DNA of 64,000 bases from Thunnus maccoyii (GCF_910596095.1 NC_056540.1:19184501-19248500); one strand, 5' to 3'; counted from the first letter of the stretch, positions 25,932 through 37,939 are shown. Program-made: numbers and translations. The notes: generated by a model not told the origin, from the letters alone.

Positions 25932-26591
25932 TTAAAGGATAGGTTCCTAGTTTTTCAAGTGTGTCTTAAAACAACAGTCAGGTGCCTATATGAACACTGA
26001 AAAAGGTTTTTCTTGCTGTAATCCTGTTCACTGGTTATTAAAAGATCCCCTTCAAATGAGCTTTCAATGTAAGTGATGGGGGACAAAATCCAAAGTGTGG
26101 CCACACAGTCATTTTGTGCAAAAATGTATTCAAAAGTTTATCTGAAGCTTATATGAGGCTTCAGCAGTCTGGGTTAGTCATCTCAAGTGCACATCTGACA
26201 CATTTAGTCTTTTTAGCATCAAATTCCCTCTTTGTGTTTCCTTGGACAGTGTTTCCCTGTTGAGCTGCGGTTGAAGTACAGTAACAAAAAGAGGGACCTT
26301 GGCACTAAAAATACTGTAACATTGAAAGATATCTTTTTGATTTAACTCACTTGGACATCTGAAGCTTCATATTAGCTTCAGATAAACTTTTAAATACATT
26401 TTTGCACAGGAGGATTGTGGATTTTTTTTGTCCCCCATCACTTACATTGTAAGTGCATTATGAAGGGATCTTCTAATGGTCAGTATGAACATGATGAATG
26501 ATTATGGCAAGAAAAAACAATTTTAGTGTTCATTTGAGCACCTGACTATTGTTTTAAGACAGACTTGAAAAATTGTGAACCTGTCCATTAA
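25932..26591. mobile_element. Foldback MITE, copy C (fullest copy, TTAA-flanked)
   Basis: TTAA at 25932-25935 and at 26588-26591 flank a roughly 650-bp element whose left and right halves are nearly inverted copies. Outer parts pair (GTCTTAAAACAACAGTCAGG with TGACTATTGTTTTAAGAC) and so do inner parts (TATCTGAAGCTTATATGAGG with GCTTCATATTAGCTTCAGAT). There is no transposase. TTAA target-site use is known for piggyBac and some Kolobok elements, so this is probably a non-autonomous derivative of one of them. Confidence 0.85.
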
Positions 26592-27350
26592 GACATATGA
26601 AAATACTCTGCTTGGAACAATAATTTGTGTCTGATATGTGTTTCCCACACTACCTTCAAATCCTTAAAATGGTATCTCCTCCTTCCCCCTCATTAGAAAT
26701 TCCAAAATCTATAAATATGTAAATGTATTTATTTTCAGAGTTTTAACTGCTGGACAAAAGATGTCTCCTACTTCACTGTGAAGTCCATTCTCAGTGTTTA
26801 TGTATAAAGGCCCACCTTTAAAATTGGATTTTCAATGAGCACAGAGAAACTCATTGAAAGTCAGAAAGCCTTCAAGTGTCAAACTCTGCACATACATCAT
26901 TCTGTACAATGAAGCTCAAACATTCAACTGTAGGAACATGAAGAAAAACAAATTTTTGAGTGGAGGGGGACTTTAAAGCTTAGAGCAGTGGTTCCCTACC
27001 CGCGGGTCGGGACCCCCACAAGGTGTCACGAGATGATTAATGGGCATTTATAAGAAATTATAAATTCTGCTACACATCTTTGCTTTTTTCATGTGAAATA
27101 CTGCATATTTTCACATCCTCAATTCTCTAAAAAAAACATTCATGAAACCGTGAGAAGGAAGAATCACTCTTCATCATGCATTCTGTGATTTGATGTTTTG
27201 TATCAAGGGTTCACAAACAAACATAGAGGATGTACAGTGTGTAAAGAACATCATAATAAAACATTATGACATACACCCATCACACAAATCACCAAGAGAC
27301 TTGTGATGATGGATAATATCTCCTGGATGTCTCAATTCAAGACAAAGTCT
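26592..27350. other. Intergenic, ganab-ints5
   Basis: No gene. At 26985-27060 the text AGCAGTGGTTCCCTACCCGC followed by GGGTCGGGACCCCC looks like one end of the hAT-like MITE family that is complete at 62354-62687. The rest is AT-rich and unrecognised. Confidence 0.5.
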
Positions 27351-27789
27351 AGGACCAAATGAAGATTTATTTTGTAAAGTGGTTGAAACAACAGTTTGTG
27401 CATATAACAAGAGATGCAAGGCATGTTTGTAGCCACAATTTCAGAACATGAACTATATAAGAACAATCTGGAAAATTATACTAATAATCTATAAATGACA
27501 GAGTTGTGTTTACTAATCAGAATGAGATATTAAGGCTGTATTTTGTTCTGTACATGTGTGTCATTCTTAAGTCCATTGGTCTTTCTCACAGAAGCAACTA
27601 GTTAGAAAAGTATGAAGTCTAAAAATATGGTACAAAAGTTATACACACACACACACAGCTGTATGAAACTGAAGTACAGTGATAGCAACTTTGCAGTCCA
27701 CTCTTAAGAGCCATGTAACACAGTATTCCACCTATTTTACTTTCTCTATTCTTGTCACCTGCTCTTCACAGTTCGCTTCACTCTATATT
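27351..27789 (-). other. ints5: ints5 3' untranslated region (tentative)
   Basis: Non-coding sequence after the ints5 stop codon at 27790-27792. A minus-strand AATAAA at 27366-27371 is a good candidate polyadenylation signal. A CA microsatellite occurs around 27643-27657. Confidence 0.5.
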
Positions 27790-30700
27790 TCAGAGCTGGA
27801 ACCGCCAGCAGAGGTGTCCCAGTCTGTCAATGTTTTTATGCAGAACACTGTGAATCGGCGCCACATATCTTGCCACGTCACCGTCCCGAGAGAAATCCCT
27901 GCAGAAAAAGCCCTTCTCTGAGCTGAAGACAAACTTCTGGGGCATGGGCCCGTTGCCCCTCACGTACTCCCACACAGCCAGGAGCAGCAGCCTCACCTCG
28001 AAGGGTGCGAGGAGGGGGAAGGCTTCGTGGACATTGGCCAGCACAGGAGGCAGGAGCTGGCCCTCTCCCATGCAGGACACCAGGAGGCAGGAGGCCTGAA
28101 GGTGCCACGGAGAGTCTGTGGACAAAGCCTCACGGGACGCCTCCCAGTGGGCCAGCAGAGTGGCCAGGAGGCCTCTGAGCACAGCTGAGCAGTAGCAGAG
28201 AGCCGGGCGTCCAGCTGCCACCACCTGAAGCAGAGCGAAGAGCACCGGGTGGGCCTCAAAGCTCCGCCGAATGTGGATGTCTCGCTCCACGGTGGTGCGG
28301 GCATGTTCTTCCGGGGGCCAGGACAGCTCCCCGTTAGCCACGTCTGGACACACATTTTCCACCAGAGTGACTGCAATTACTTTGGCTGCCTCGGCGTTGA
28401 TGGGCGGCGGCTCATCAGGGTCCGATGGTGGTCGTGAGCCGTTGATGGAGCCGTTGAGACCAGAGGAGCTGCAACACTGGACTATGACAGCCAGCAGAGT
28501 CTGGGTATTCTACAGAGAGAAGAAAATGATGCAGCAACATGAGCAATAGCAGACATTTTGGCTAGTGCGTAGGTAAATAGCTAAAATGGTAAAAAAATTA
28601 AGCGCAAATTCATTGAAAAGACAGTTGACATTTCATGACCTATAGTATATATTGGAAACTGCAGCTTCAACTACAGTGCTGTTATTTAATCTGATAAGAC
28701 ATACTGCCTGAATTACAAATCTACAATTCTCCAACTCACTTGGATGATCCCAGATGGGTCAGGTAGAGGTGTGTCAGTCCGGATCTTCAGCCCCTTGCCA
28801 ATCACCCCGGCATGAAACACTGACCACACGCTGCCAGAAAAGTTAACGGTTGTACCAAACCGACAGTTGATATCCAGCAGGGAGGCTCCGAGGTCAGGGG
28901 ACACAGATGGAGCGGCCACGGGAGCACCAGACATGTCTGCGGTCTGCCCTCCAAACAGGTCAGCGTTGCCTTTATGCAGCGATCCCTCAACCAGCTGCTG
29001 AAGCACCGCCTTGAGAGTGAGAGGAGAGTATGCAGCAAATCGGGAGAGGAGCAGGACCGAACAGTTCACCGCTTCGGCTGCCTGTCCTCCATCTCTCCCC
29101 ACCTTCCCCCCTTCTCCTCTCCTCCGCAGGGCCAGAAAGAAATGAGTGACAGCAGCACGGGAGAGCAGGAGCAGGTGTGCCGAGGAGGAGGTGCGAGGGA
29201 GTGGGCTGACTGACAAGAGACGCACTGCTGCATGAGATACAGCCGGGTCACCGTGGAGAAGGAGTGGGCCAAAATCATGGAGGTGTCCTGAGACTGCTGA
29301 GCCCACCTGAACAGCCATGGTGGACTGAGCGCCCGGTGCTCCTCTTCTCTCCTCATCCTGACTCTGGATGGCTGCAGCCAGGTTGAGCAGCAGCTGCCTC
29401 AGCTGCCGGGGTCCCAGCGTGTGCGTATGGATCTGCGCCACACAGCGGGCTACAGCGGCAGGAATGAGTCCCGCCATGCAGGAGGAGAGCGTGGTGTGGA
29501 GCTGCCAGGCCAGAGCCAACTCCTCTGGGTTTCGTGCCTGGGTGAGTAGCTGACAGAGGGCCTCGGTCGCCACACTGGGGCCTCCATACACCGACAGCAG
29601 GCAGAGCAACTGATGCAGCCAGAGGTGACGCTTTCTCTCCAGCCTCAGTGTCTCGGCACACAGCTCACCTACGTGTGTCTGCAGCTCCTCCAGGAAGGGG
29701 ATGACTGTCTGGGGCTGAGAGGAAGCAGAGTGATGGGGACTGCCTTCCACTCCATCAGAGCGGTTGTAAACCAGTTTATGAAGATGGAGAAGCAGCATCT
29801 GAAGGAGGCGGTCGCAACCCTCTCTGACACCTTCATGAGGGGAGGGTGTAGGGCCGGAGATGATGACTGAGGCTGGGGTAGCCGTGTCTGCCAGAAAGCG
29901 GAGAACCCGGGCCCCTCCCGATGGGTTCTGGCTAATAAGGTGGACTGCCAGTCCCAGCATGTTATCCAGTTCTTCTCTGGGAAGCCCCTGCAGCAAAGCC
30001 TGCAGCTGGAGCAGGACAGGGGGGCGCAGCAGCTCTACCAGCTCTGCAGAAACAGCACCAAAGAGGTTGGGGGACATTGCAGCCAGCTGGAGCAGAAACG
30101 GTACAGCAGCTCGACGGAGTTGAGGGGAACTCTCCCAGGAAGTTGAGGATGAAGTGGGAGATAGAGGGCTGGAGGGGCTCAGGCTCTCCTGGAACATCCT
30201 GAGCAGCTCCTTCCGGATGCTGTCAGAGTGGTGTGCTGCAAGGTGTCCAAGGATTCCCACCACTGAGCCGATCTTTGGTACTCTGCTGCCTTTTTCAACT
30301 CCCATCACGACTATTCCTTGGTCCTTGGCACCATGGGAGCAGAAGTCCTTGAGTCCACAGGCCAGAACTCGGCTGATGATAGTCCCTGGGAAGGCGGAGC
30401 CGATGTGAGCCACCACCCAGTCAAAATGTGGGGAATGCTGAACTGAGGTATCTAACAGCGCGTCCACACAGGCATCAGGGCACCAGGCCAGCATGGCAGC
30501 CAAACACTGAGAGTAGGCCTCCATGAGGGAGCGGGTGGCAGTGCAGGACATCCAGAGCTGGAGCAGCTCGTTGAGGCTGGAGGAGTGGGGGGCCACCCTG
30601 CGGCCCGCATGCTTGCTACTCAGCTGGCCCAGTAAGTCCACAGCCCAGGCAGACACCAGGGGGGCCCAGGCCCGCGGGTTGAGGCGGATGAACTCTGACA

Positions 30701-32583
30701 GCACGCCATGAACCTCCTAAAGACAAACAGAAATAATTAAGATGATTTTCAGGGGAGTTTCCTGACCACAAGATTTTTATGAATGCAATGATACATTTGA
30801 ATTGGGCTGGATCAGGATCTGTTTCTGTTGTGGGCCTGTAAACTGGTTTAGAAAAGAAACTCAAATGGAAACTGAAAGTTTTGAGTTAAGCTGCAAAATA
30901 CTAATCAATGAAGATTTAAGAAAACAACCTGTAATGTTCTGATCTTCATTAACCCTGCAATATTTTTATCACTTCATGATATTCAAGATATCGGTTATGC
31001 AATAATAAGTTATTTGTGTGGCCTTGTGTCAACTCACCTGTATGATATCCTCCAGGTTGGAGCTGACCCCAGAGTTGGCATCGCCCTCCGTCTCCAGGTT
31101 GTGCAGGAAGGCAGATACGTGCTCATCATAGACGCCCCTCAGATGCTCCAGCACTGCTCCCCTACAGGCTGGGACCGAGCGCAGCAGACGCACAGCACAG
31201 CGAGCGTGTTCCCGCACGCTGAGCTTCCGGCCCTGAACGGTGTCGACTCCACTGATGAAGGACTTGATCTCCTGAGACAGCTCCTGGCCACTGGAGGAGA
31301 GTGGACAGGAGGAAAGGTTTGGGAAAGTAGAAAATTAGTCAATTGACAGGAAATTATTCCTCAACAACTCTGATAATCAATTAATTGTTTACATCATTTA
31401 TGAGGCTAAAATGATTTCCGCTATTTTCCAATATCTTATCCATGTCTTCAAGTTGCTTGTTTGGTTCATCCAACAGTCAAAAACCAAAGATATTCAGTTT
31501 ACTATCATATAAGACAAAGAAACGCAGTAAATATAAAAAGATAGAACCAGAGAAAGGTTGGCATTTGTGCTTGAAAAGTTTATTTGCAACTTTTTGATTA
31601 TCAAAATAGTTGCAGATTCATGCTGTGTTGAAAGACTAATCAATAAATAACCTAAATGTTTTAGCTCTACGTCACATTAACCAATTTCTGTTGCAGCTTA
31701 AACAATTAGTTGATCAATTGATTAGACTGACAGATGATTAATCAGCAACTATTTAAATAACTGAATAGTTGTTTGTTTGAAAAAGTCATTTTTAAAGCAA
31801 AAATACCCACATGGGGTTTAGGAAATTGTGAAAAATTGTGACTTTTCAGTATTGTCTGACATTCTGTAGCCCCAATCCATTGACCTATTGATTGAGAAAA
31901 TAATTAGGAGATCAATCAATAATGAAAAGTTGCAGCCCTAAGTCAATTTACTACCACATAGGGAAAAGAAATGCACAAAATACTCACAATTGGAAAGCTG
32001 AAATCAAAGTATATTTGATATTTTGGGCTTGAAAAATTATCTCAAATGAATCAATTATCAAAATAGCTGACTTTCTGTCCACCGACGAATCAATTGATTG
32101 TTTAATGGTGTCAGCTATAAATTGATTAATCACCTAATTATATCAGCACTAATAAAAAACAACACCAAACAGTTGTTGGGTAAAAAATACTGAATTACTT
32201 GCAGCTACTTTGGGTGTTAGTCAGAGTAAATAAATACTGTAAAACAACATTTTGATATTTAACTCTTTCCAGATTACATGAATAGTCGATTAACTGAAAA
32301 AGTGCTCAGTAAAGCCCTGACGTCTATTGTTAAAACAATAAGTTTCAACAGTATCTGGCTGTGTTGAGCAGTAAAGTAACATATAAACGTCTATATGTGA
32401 TTAAGACATATTCTGCTGTGTACAGTTCACTAAAATACAAAGTATAAGACATATGCTAGACTGACTCTATAGTCTAAATGTACTTGTTCCGTCTCTCTGC
32501 TCTCACCTCAGGGCAGTCTGCGGTGTGTGAGTGTGTGAGCTCTGCATCGCTTTCAGCGGACTCCCGTCAAACACCACAGACAT
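27790..32583 (-). CDS. ints5: Integrator complex subunit 5
   Basis: Four exons join in frame, about 1008 aa: 32507-32583, 31038-31290, 28740-30716 (1977 bp) and 27790-28509. Conserved stretches include [163 protein letters not shown] and [13 protein letters not shown]-like [14 protein letters not shown]. Family knowledge: INTS5 is a helical scaffold subunit of the nuclear Integrator complex, which cleaves nascent U snRNA and enhancer RNA and terminates paused RNA polymerase II. Length is close to the human protein (about 1019 aa). The chosen ATG (32581-32583) gives [20 protein letters not shown]; the N-terminus is variable in the family, so this start is inferred. The gene is GC-rich compared with its surroundings. 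Confidence 0.96.
31291..32506 (-). other. ints5 intron 1 with decayed dispersed repeats
   Basis: Several segments such as GATTAATCAGCAACTATTT, TCAATTGATTAGACTGACAG and GAAAAGTTGCAGCCCTAA recur in diverged form through the intron. A related end (AGTTGCAGCCCTAAAT) occurs near 22383. These resemble a widespread teleost MITE with GGGCTGCAACTA-type ends. No coding exon is apparent. Confidence 0.45.
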
Positions 32584-32800
32584 CGCTTGGTCCTTTAACA
32601 TTTAAGCGTCACATCAAATCCTCCTCTCGGTTTTGGGATCTTCGACGTGAGCTTTATAACAGCTTTATGTTATTATTCTATGTTAAATTTCAGGACAAAA
32701 TACAGCGAAAGGGCGCCCCGAAGCCGGAAGTTTGGTCTTCTTCGTCGTTACGAAAAAAGGGAAATTGACTCAGACAGTTGACGTCAGTGGCGACATCTAG
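32584..32800 (-). promoter_or_regulatory. ints5: ints5 promoter region with ETS and CRE sites
   Basis: Upstream of the ints5 ATG are an ETS/GABP-type CCGGAAGT at 32724-32731 and a perfect TGACGTCA at 32779-32786, with a CG-rich GGGCGCCCCG stretch between start codon and ETS site. No TATA box is evident. This pattern is typical of housekeeping promoters; the start site itself is not defined by sequence. Confidence 0.5.
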
Positions 32801-32849
32801 TGGTGTCATCGTTACATACAGTCTGTGAGGGGTACTTATTGTTTGAGAT

Positions 32850-33044
32850 TTTTTTCCTAGGACGGCGAAGTCAAAACCCGCCCTACTCTGCCTCTGATTG
32901 GCTGATCCTGATATTCTTACCCTTACTCTAACCAATTACACTCCTCATCCCTAAACCTAACCAACCAAGCCAACGAAGGCAACGAGTACTAACCAATCAT
33001 AGGCAGAATGGGGCGGGTCATAACGTCGCCGTCCTAGAAAAAAA
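32850..33044. mobile_element. Short inverted-repeat MITE upstream of ints5
   Basis: The left end TTTTTTTCCTAGGACGGCGA is mirrored at the right by CGCCGTCCTAGAAAAAAA. Inverted similarity continues through ACCCGCCC..TCTGCC..GATTGGCTG and CCAATCATAGGCAGAATGGG for about 50 bp per arm. The element is about 195 bp and has no coding capacity. It carries CCAAT-type sequences in both arms and ends about 60 bp from the ints5 CRE site. Confidence 0.85.
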
Positions 33045-34730
33045 TTAAAGGTTTACAGTTTGGATACAGGATTACAGGATTTGTTTGTTTGTTTGTTAGT
33101 TAATCTAATCTAGCTATTATTGTAAGATTTAGTCTCATTTACCTAAACAGCAGTTGGCGTTAATGTTCTTTTTCTTCAGTTATGATTATAAATGTTTATA
33201 GTATTTTATTCATGATGGATATTTTTATGGATTTTTTTCAGTATGAACAAAAACAAAAAAATCTGGTAAGAGAATTGTCCAACTTTTTAAAAATAAATGT
33301 ATTTATATTTTATACACCTTTACAGTGCTCAATTATAATTATCCTAATTAATAAGTGACAATAACATAATATATAATAAGACTTTATTCATCTTTAAAAG
33401 TTGGTCATGAACTGAGTATATAAATTTGTTTTTAAAATGATAAAACAGATCATTTACAATAAATAATTGTGTTTCCTTATTCTGTCTTAATATTGAATTA
33501 AATATTTTTAAATGGAACAGCAAAATACAATTATACTTTTTGTTATTGTGATCATTTACTCACATGTCTGCCTTCAGTATTCCATCTCACAATTCATGTG
33601 TTTCCTGCTCTAACATTTTCAGTATTCTTTTCATCATCTCTTTAATCTAAACGTGTGTCATTCAAACATTAAATGCTGTCCAACGCACACAGAGCAGCAA
33701 CAGGATCCTGATCCTGTTGCTGGCAGGAGTCACATGAGACCAGGCCCCTTAAACGCTTTATCACACACACACATACTTCCCAGTACAGCTGACTATCTAC
33801 TAGCTGCCCTACATGATAAAAATATGACCTATGAGACACAGTGTGTTTCCTGTTTGGATCATTTTTCCCCGGCTCTCTCTATGGCTCCACTGCTCTACAT
33901 AAGCCTTGTGACCACATTTGAAGCTGTACTGGATCAACGTGCTGGTATTTATACACTGATGTGTGTTTTTAGATTTGTCTGTATAATTATTAGTGTGATA
34001 GAAACCATGTAATGTTGTTGCATGTAAATGAATGTTTTTAGTGTCATCTGGTGTTTGTTCTGTGTGTACCTGCCCAGGGACCACAGATGGAAATTAGCTA
34101 ATAGTATAATTGAGATTATTGTTTTTTTGTGTATCGTCCTTGTTTAATAAGACTAAAAAACAAAGTCAGCAGGTTATTATTGGTTACACTCTTAAAATCA
34201 AGTTCCCAGAACAGTGAGGATGGTGAAGCTACAGTATAATACAATATATAAACAAAGTCATCTTCCTTGAAAGACATTAAAATCAAAAAGTGTGCTGTGT
34301 TTTGTTTTGTGCTGCTGCTCTGCAACACCTGTGTAATATTTTAGGATTACACGACAGAAAACATCTAAAACTGGGAGGTTGATTTGAAATTACAACAAAT
34401 CTCGAGTCAATGATACAATCTGATGCTGTTTTTTTGTTTTTTTTTAACATAATAATCTATTTGCAAAAACAAACAGCAAAATAAATACACTGTATATCTA
34501 AATATAAGTAAGGAGAAACAGAATTGATTAGATTAATATTACAATTTCCATCCTGCAAATTAACAATCAAACTTCCCAGAAATGTCACACTAATGGCTGA
34601 ATTGCTTGTAGTTTTTAACATAATAGTACCATTGATAATAATATGCTATATGTTTAAATTATTTTTTTAGACTGTGTTAGATATGGAAATGTAAATTTTG
34701 ATATTTTGATGGATTTGATTGATTGTTTAT
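33045..34730. other. Intergenic, no gene seen
   Basis: AT-rich. The only clear structure is a short perfect hairpin at 33695-33722 (arms CAGCAACAGGAT and ATCCTGTTGCTG, 4-nt loop). A CA repeat lies near 33764. Open frames here are short and show no recognisable protein. Confidence 0.5.
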
Positions 34731-36560
34731 TAAAGTGTCCTGCACCTTTCTGGTGCCCAGTCCATGTGGGCTTACAAGACACTAAACCACATGATGAATT
34801 ATGATGTACAGTTCAAGAAATTCAAAAAGAGAAAATTTCATCATCATTTCAATTTCAGCATTCAGTTTAAATGGCAGAAACGTCCTGTGATGATAGATAC
34901 AGTGTTCTCAGTTCATCTCCTATAAATCTCGCCAAAACAAAAATCTCTGTATTTAAAAGCCAAACTCAACATATCAGCTTCAAACAACCAAAACAAATCA
35001 GGATTTTTCAGTTGGATTATTTCAAACAAATAATTCCTCAAGGTACTGTACAAAGTGCAATGAAATACGAAATTAAATTCATCCTCGACAACACCAAGAT
35101 CACAAAAATACATAAATGTCGCTCTTCAGAACCCCCTTATATCTGCCTGCAGTAAAGTGCCAGTTCTGATGCACACAGGGACCTTTGCCTTCTCAGTAAA
35201 TTTAATTTTATATATGGTTCTGTGCAGTAATCATGAATGTAATTTCTAAGCTTTGACTTCTTGCAAATGTCCTCCTTCCATTGCTCCTTATAGATCTTTA
35301 ATAGTTTTGTTTGACTGTGTTTATATTACACTGCAAATTATTCCTGAAAATAAAATTCAAATCAGAAAGAGAAAATATTGCAGCGACCTCTCTCAACCAA
35401 GCATAACTGTGTGGTTGATCCCAACAACCTCATAAAGCATTTCAGTTCTCTGCTTTACAAGACATGACTCCCATCTAATGTTTCCTTCAACAGCTCGCTT
35501 AGAAGTAAATTTATGCACCGCAAAAAAACACCTCATGGCTCGATTCTGGATGGTTTTACTGTCAGAAGCATCCTTAAACCCCCAAACTACTGCAGCATAA
35601 AGTGAAACTGAGCCCACCATTGAATCATAAGGTTTAATGAAGGCTGAAAAACTAAGTCAGGACACAATTTAATTTTATTGATTACAGACTCAGTCAGCGG
35701 TCTTCCTGCTGATTCTGCCAGTACTTTCCCTCTGTGAAGCACATATTTTCATTAAAAACCAAACCAAGACATGAATAAGAACTAGTGTACTTTAGAGGCT
35801 TTAATCCAAACTTAAATATATGGCTGCTCTTATGTTCACATTGGTTAATATTAATTAACCAATTAATAGTCAGTATCCATTTATCCATTTACTACACCAT
35901 AAACTCAGAATATTTAAAAGGCTCTCTTGAAATCAACAAAACAAGCAAACATATTTTTGTTGTAACCTTCAGTCTCACCACAGATAACATAACATAAATA
36001 TGATCAATCTGCTTCTCTTAAAGCCATTCTGCTCATCCACCAAAACTCCATGTGTCTCTAAGTAATTATGAAGTCTATTATTGAGGATACCTGACCGGAC
36101 AATGTAAACTATTCACCAAATCTGGAGTTTTAAGGACCTCGTTCGGGAGTTCCTCTACACCTACAGCTTTATTTGCTTTAGCTTTATCTACCATATTCTG
36201 CACATCCTCTATCCCATTATTCAGCATATGATTTTGGCAAAGGGCTGTATTACTCATCCTGTTTTCAAAGTCACATTTTACTTGACAAAATTGACCATTA
36301 AATAATGAGGAACTATTACATGCATACAAATGACTATAATCTGTTTCCCATTTCTTCAGTTTCTGGTCTCGAAAGGAGATTTGCCATTTTCCATTAAAAT
36401 CTCCATTGGAATCAACTTCCTCTTTGTGGCCCCAGTTTATTCATATCTCTCCAACATTGCTGTGGATTATTGAGTAGTAAATGTTCAAACTGGAGAGCTC
36501 GTCCTCCTTTAAAACCTTCTATCAAAATGAGACTGACAACATTTTAAACTCATTTTTGTT
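34730..36560 (-). pseudogene. Degenerate non-LTR retrotransposon (LINE) with reverse-transcriptase remnants
   Basis: Reading on the minus strand from 36560 downward, pieces of a LINE polyprotein appear in changing frames. First comes NPQQCWRDMNKLGP-like text near 36460, then VDKAKANKAVGVEELPNEVL at about 36120-36200, which matches the KAxGxDxIPNEVLK signature at the start of reverse transcriptases. Next is an RT-like segment at 35694-35888 (LVFNENMCFTEG), then YAAVVWGFKDASDSKTIQNR at about 35540-35600, and a C-terminal EDEFNFVFHCTLYSTLRNY at about 35020-35080. Stops and frameshifts separate them. The element appears 5'-truncated and dead. The clade is uncertain; an I/Nimb-like group is possible from the C-terminal motif. 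Confidence 0.75.
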
Positions 36561-36599
36561 TTAAAATCCTTCTTTTTCTCACATCCTTGGACTTAAGAC

Positions 36600-36900
36600 A
36601 AGTGACTATACTTATTTGTACAGCACATTTCAACAACAAGGGAATTCAAATTGCATTACATAAAACATAAAAGACATCAAGACAGAATGTAAAAACAACA
36701 CGAGACAATATAAAAGGACATATATATATAATAATAGAATAATAGAATAATACAATCAAAAAGAGTTAAATAGAAAATAAAAATAAGCTAAAATAGAATA
36801 AGACAGATAAAACACGAGAGTAAAAGTTACAGTGCACTGTAAGATATTAATCAAAAGCCTAAAATCTGATTTAATCAAAGGTGAACAGAAAAGTCTTCAA
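36600..36900. mobile_element. Teleost interspersed repeat fragment
   Basis: ACTTATTTGTACAGCACATT followed by TCAACAACAAGGGAATTCAA and ACATAAAACATAAAAGACAT is a very familiar fish repeat text. It has no coding content. It directly follows the LINE remnant and may be a separate insertion. Confidence 0.5.
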
Positions 36901-37698
36901 CCTTAATTTAAAAGAACTGAGACTTGCAGCAGACCTGCAGTTTGTTCCAGATGTGTGAAGTATAAAAACTGAATGCTGCCATGTTTTAGTTTTGACTGTG
37001 GGAACAGAAAGCAGACCAGTCCAAGAGGCCTGGATGGTTCATAACAGGAAGAAACTTATAATAACTTGTTTAATTCATCATCACAATATAGTTGCTTTAT
37101 GATTTATCCATCTGTTTATTCATAAAGTCTGAATTTTCAATTCAGTTTTGTTTCAGTTAGTCTCCAGAGTCGGTTTTGCTCAATTCAGTTTAGTTTTTAT
37201 TATTTAAAAATGTTTGGGTTTAGTCAGTTTTTATTAGTTTCAGTGTTATTTTTATCATTATAATATGTTTGTTTGTTTTTTTTTGTCAGGGGCGAGATTT
37301 TAGAAGTTCATTACAATACAAACACAACACTTTGTGAAGGCAGGTGATCCATAGACATGTAGACCTCCAGTTTCAATAAACATTCACACCCATGTCTCCT
37401 CATGCTTGTTGTTTTGACTAATGTTACCAAATGAACAGAAACTAAAAGTAATGACATTTTCGGTTTTTATTTTAGTTTAGTTAGTTTTAGAGCATTGTTT
37501 AAGTTATTTTTTTCTTCTAAAGTCTAGTTTTTAATTTTAATCCAGTTAACTAAAATGTTTTTCCTCACCTGTTTTAGTTGAATTTTAGTCAACTATAAAA
37601 ACTTTACTCAGAGGAAAGAAAATTAATTGCTTTTATTCTGAAGGTCTCGTGCTGAGCTGGTAGTTGGCAGCTGAGATTTGCTGTCGGCATCCTTACAT
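36901..37698. other. Intergenic, no gene seen
   Basis: AT-rich, with repeated TTTTAGTTAGTTTT-like text that resembles a low-complexity or decayed repeat. Nothing codes for a recognisable product. Confidence 0.5.
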
Positions 37699-37918
37699 GG
37701 TAACCCTAGAAAGATCTCGCGAGAGTGATCAATTGAACCCTAACCATTATCTTTCCCTAACCCCTAACCAAGCGGGTTTTTGTGCTTAAACCTAACCAAA
37801 CCTTAACCACCGCGTTGTCGTCACACCATAAAACATAACTATTTTGTCTGTACAATAACAAACAATAAGAGAACAAGGCGTAAGAATCTCGCGAGAGTTA
37901 CACTAATCTAGGGTTACC
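37699..37918. mobile_element. Short MITE carrying two TCTCGCGAGA motifs, next to the PLAAT promoter
   Basis: Perfect 12-bp inverted ends GGTAACCCTAGA (37699-37710) and TCTAGGGTTACC (37907-37918) bound a 220-bp element. Each arm contains the 10-bp palindrome TCTCGCGAGA, at 37715-37724 and 37887-37896. The middle has CCTAACC-type repeats. There is no coding capacity. It ends about 110 bp upstream of the inferred first splice donor of the PLAAT gene at 38032. Confidence 0.85.
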
Positions 37919-37939
37919 ATCTAGACATCCAACAATCAG

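Noticed and set aside
28249-30711. Several plus-strand open frames of 60-90 codons across ints5
   Set aside because: They lie opposite the GC-rich 1977-bp ints5 exon, where antisense frames stay open by composition alone.
33695-33722. 12-bp hairpin as a terminator or small structured RNA
   Set aside because: A short GC-balanced stem with a 4-nt loop and no conserved context is expected by chance or from a small local duplication in a fish genome; rho-independent terminators do not apply here.
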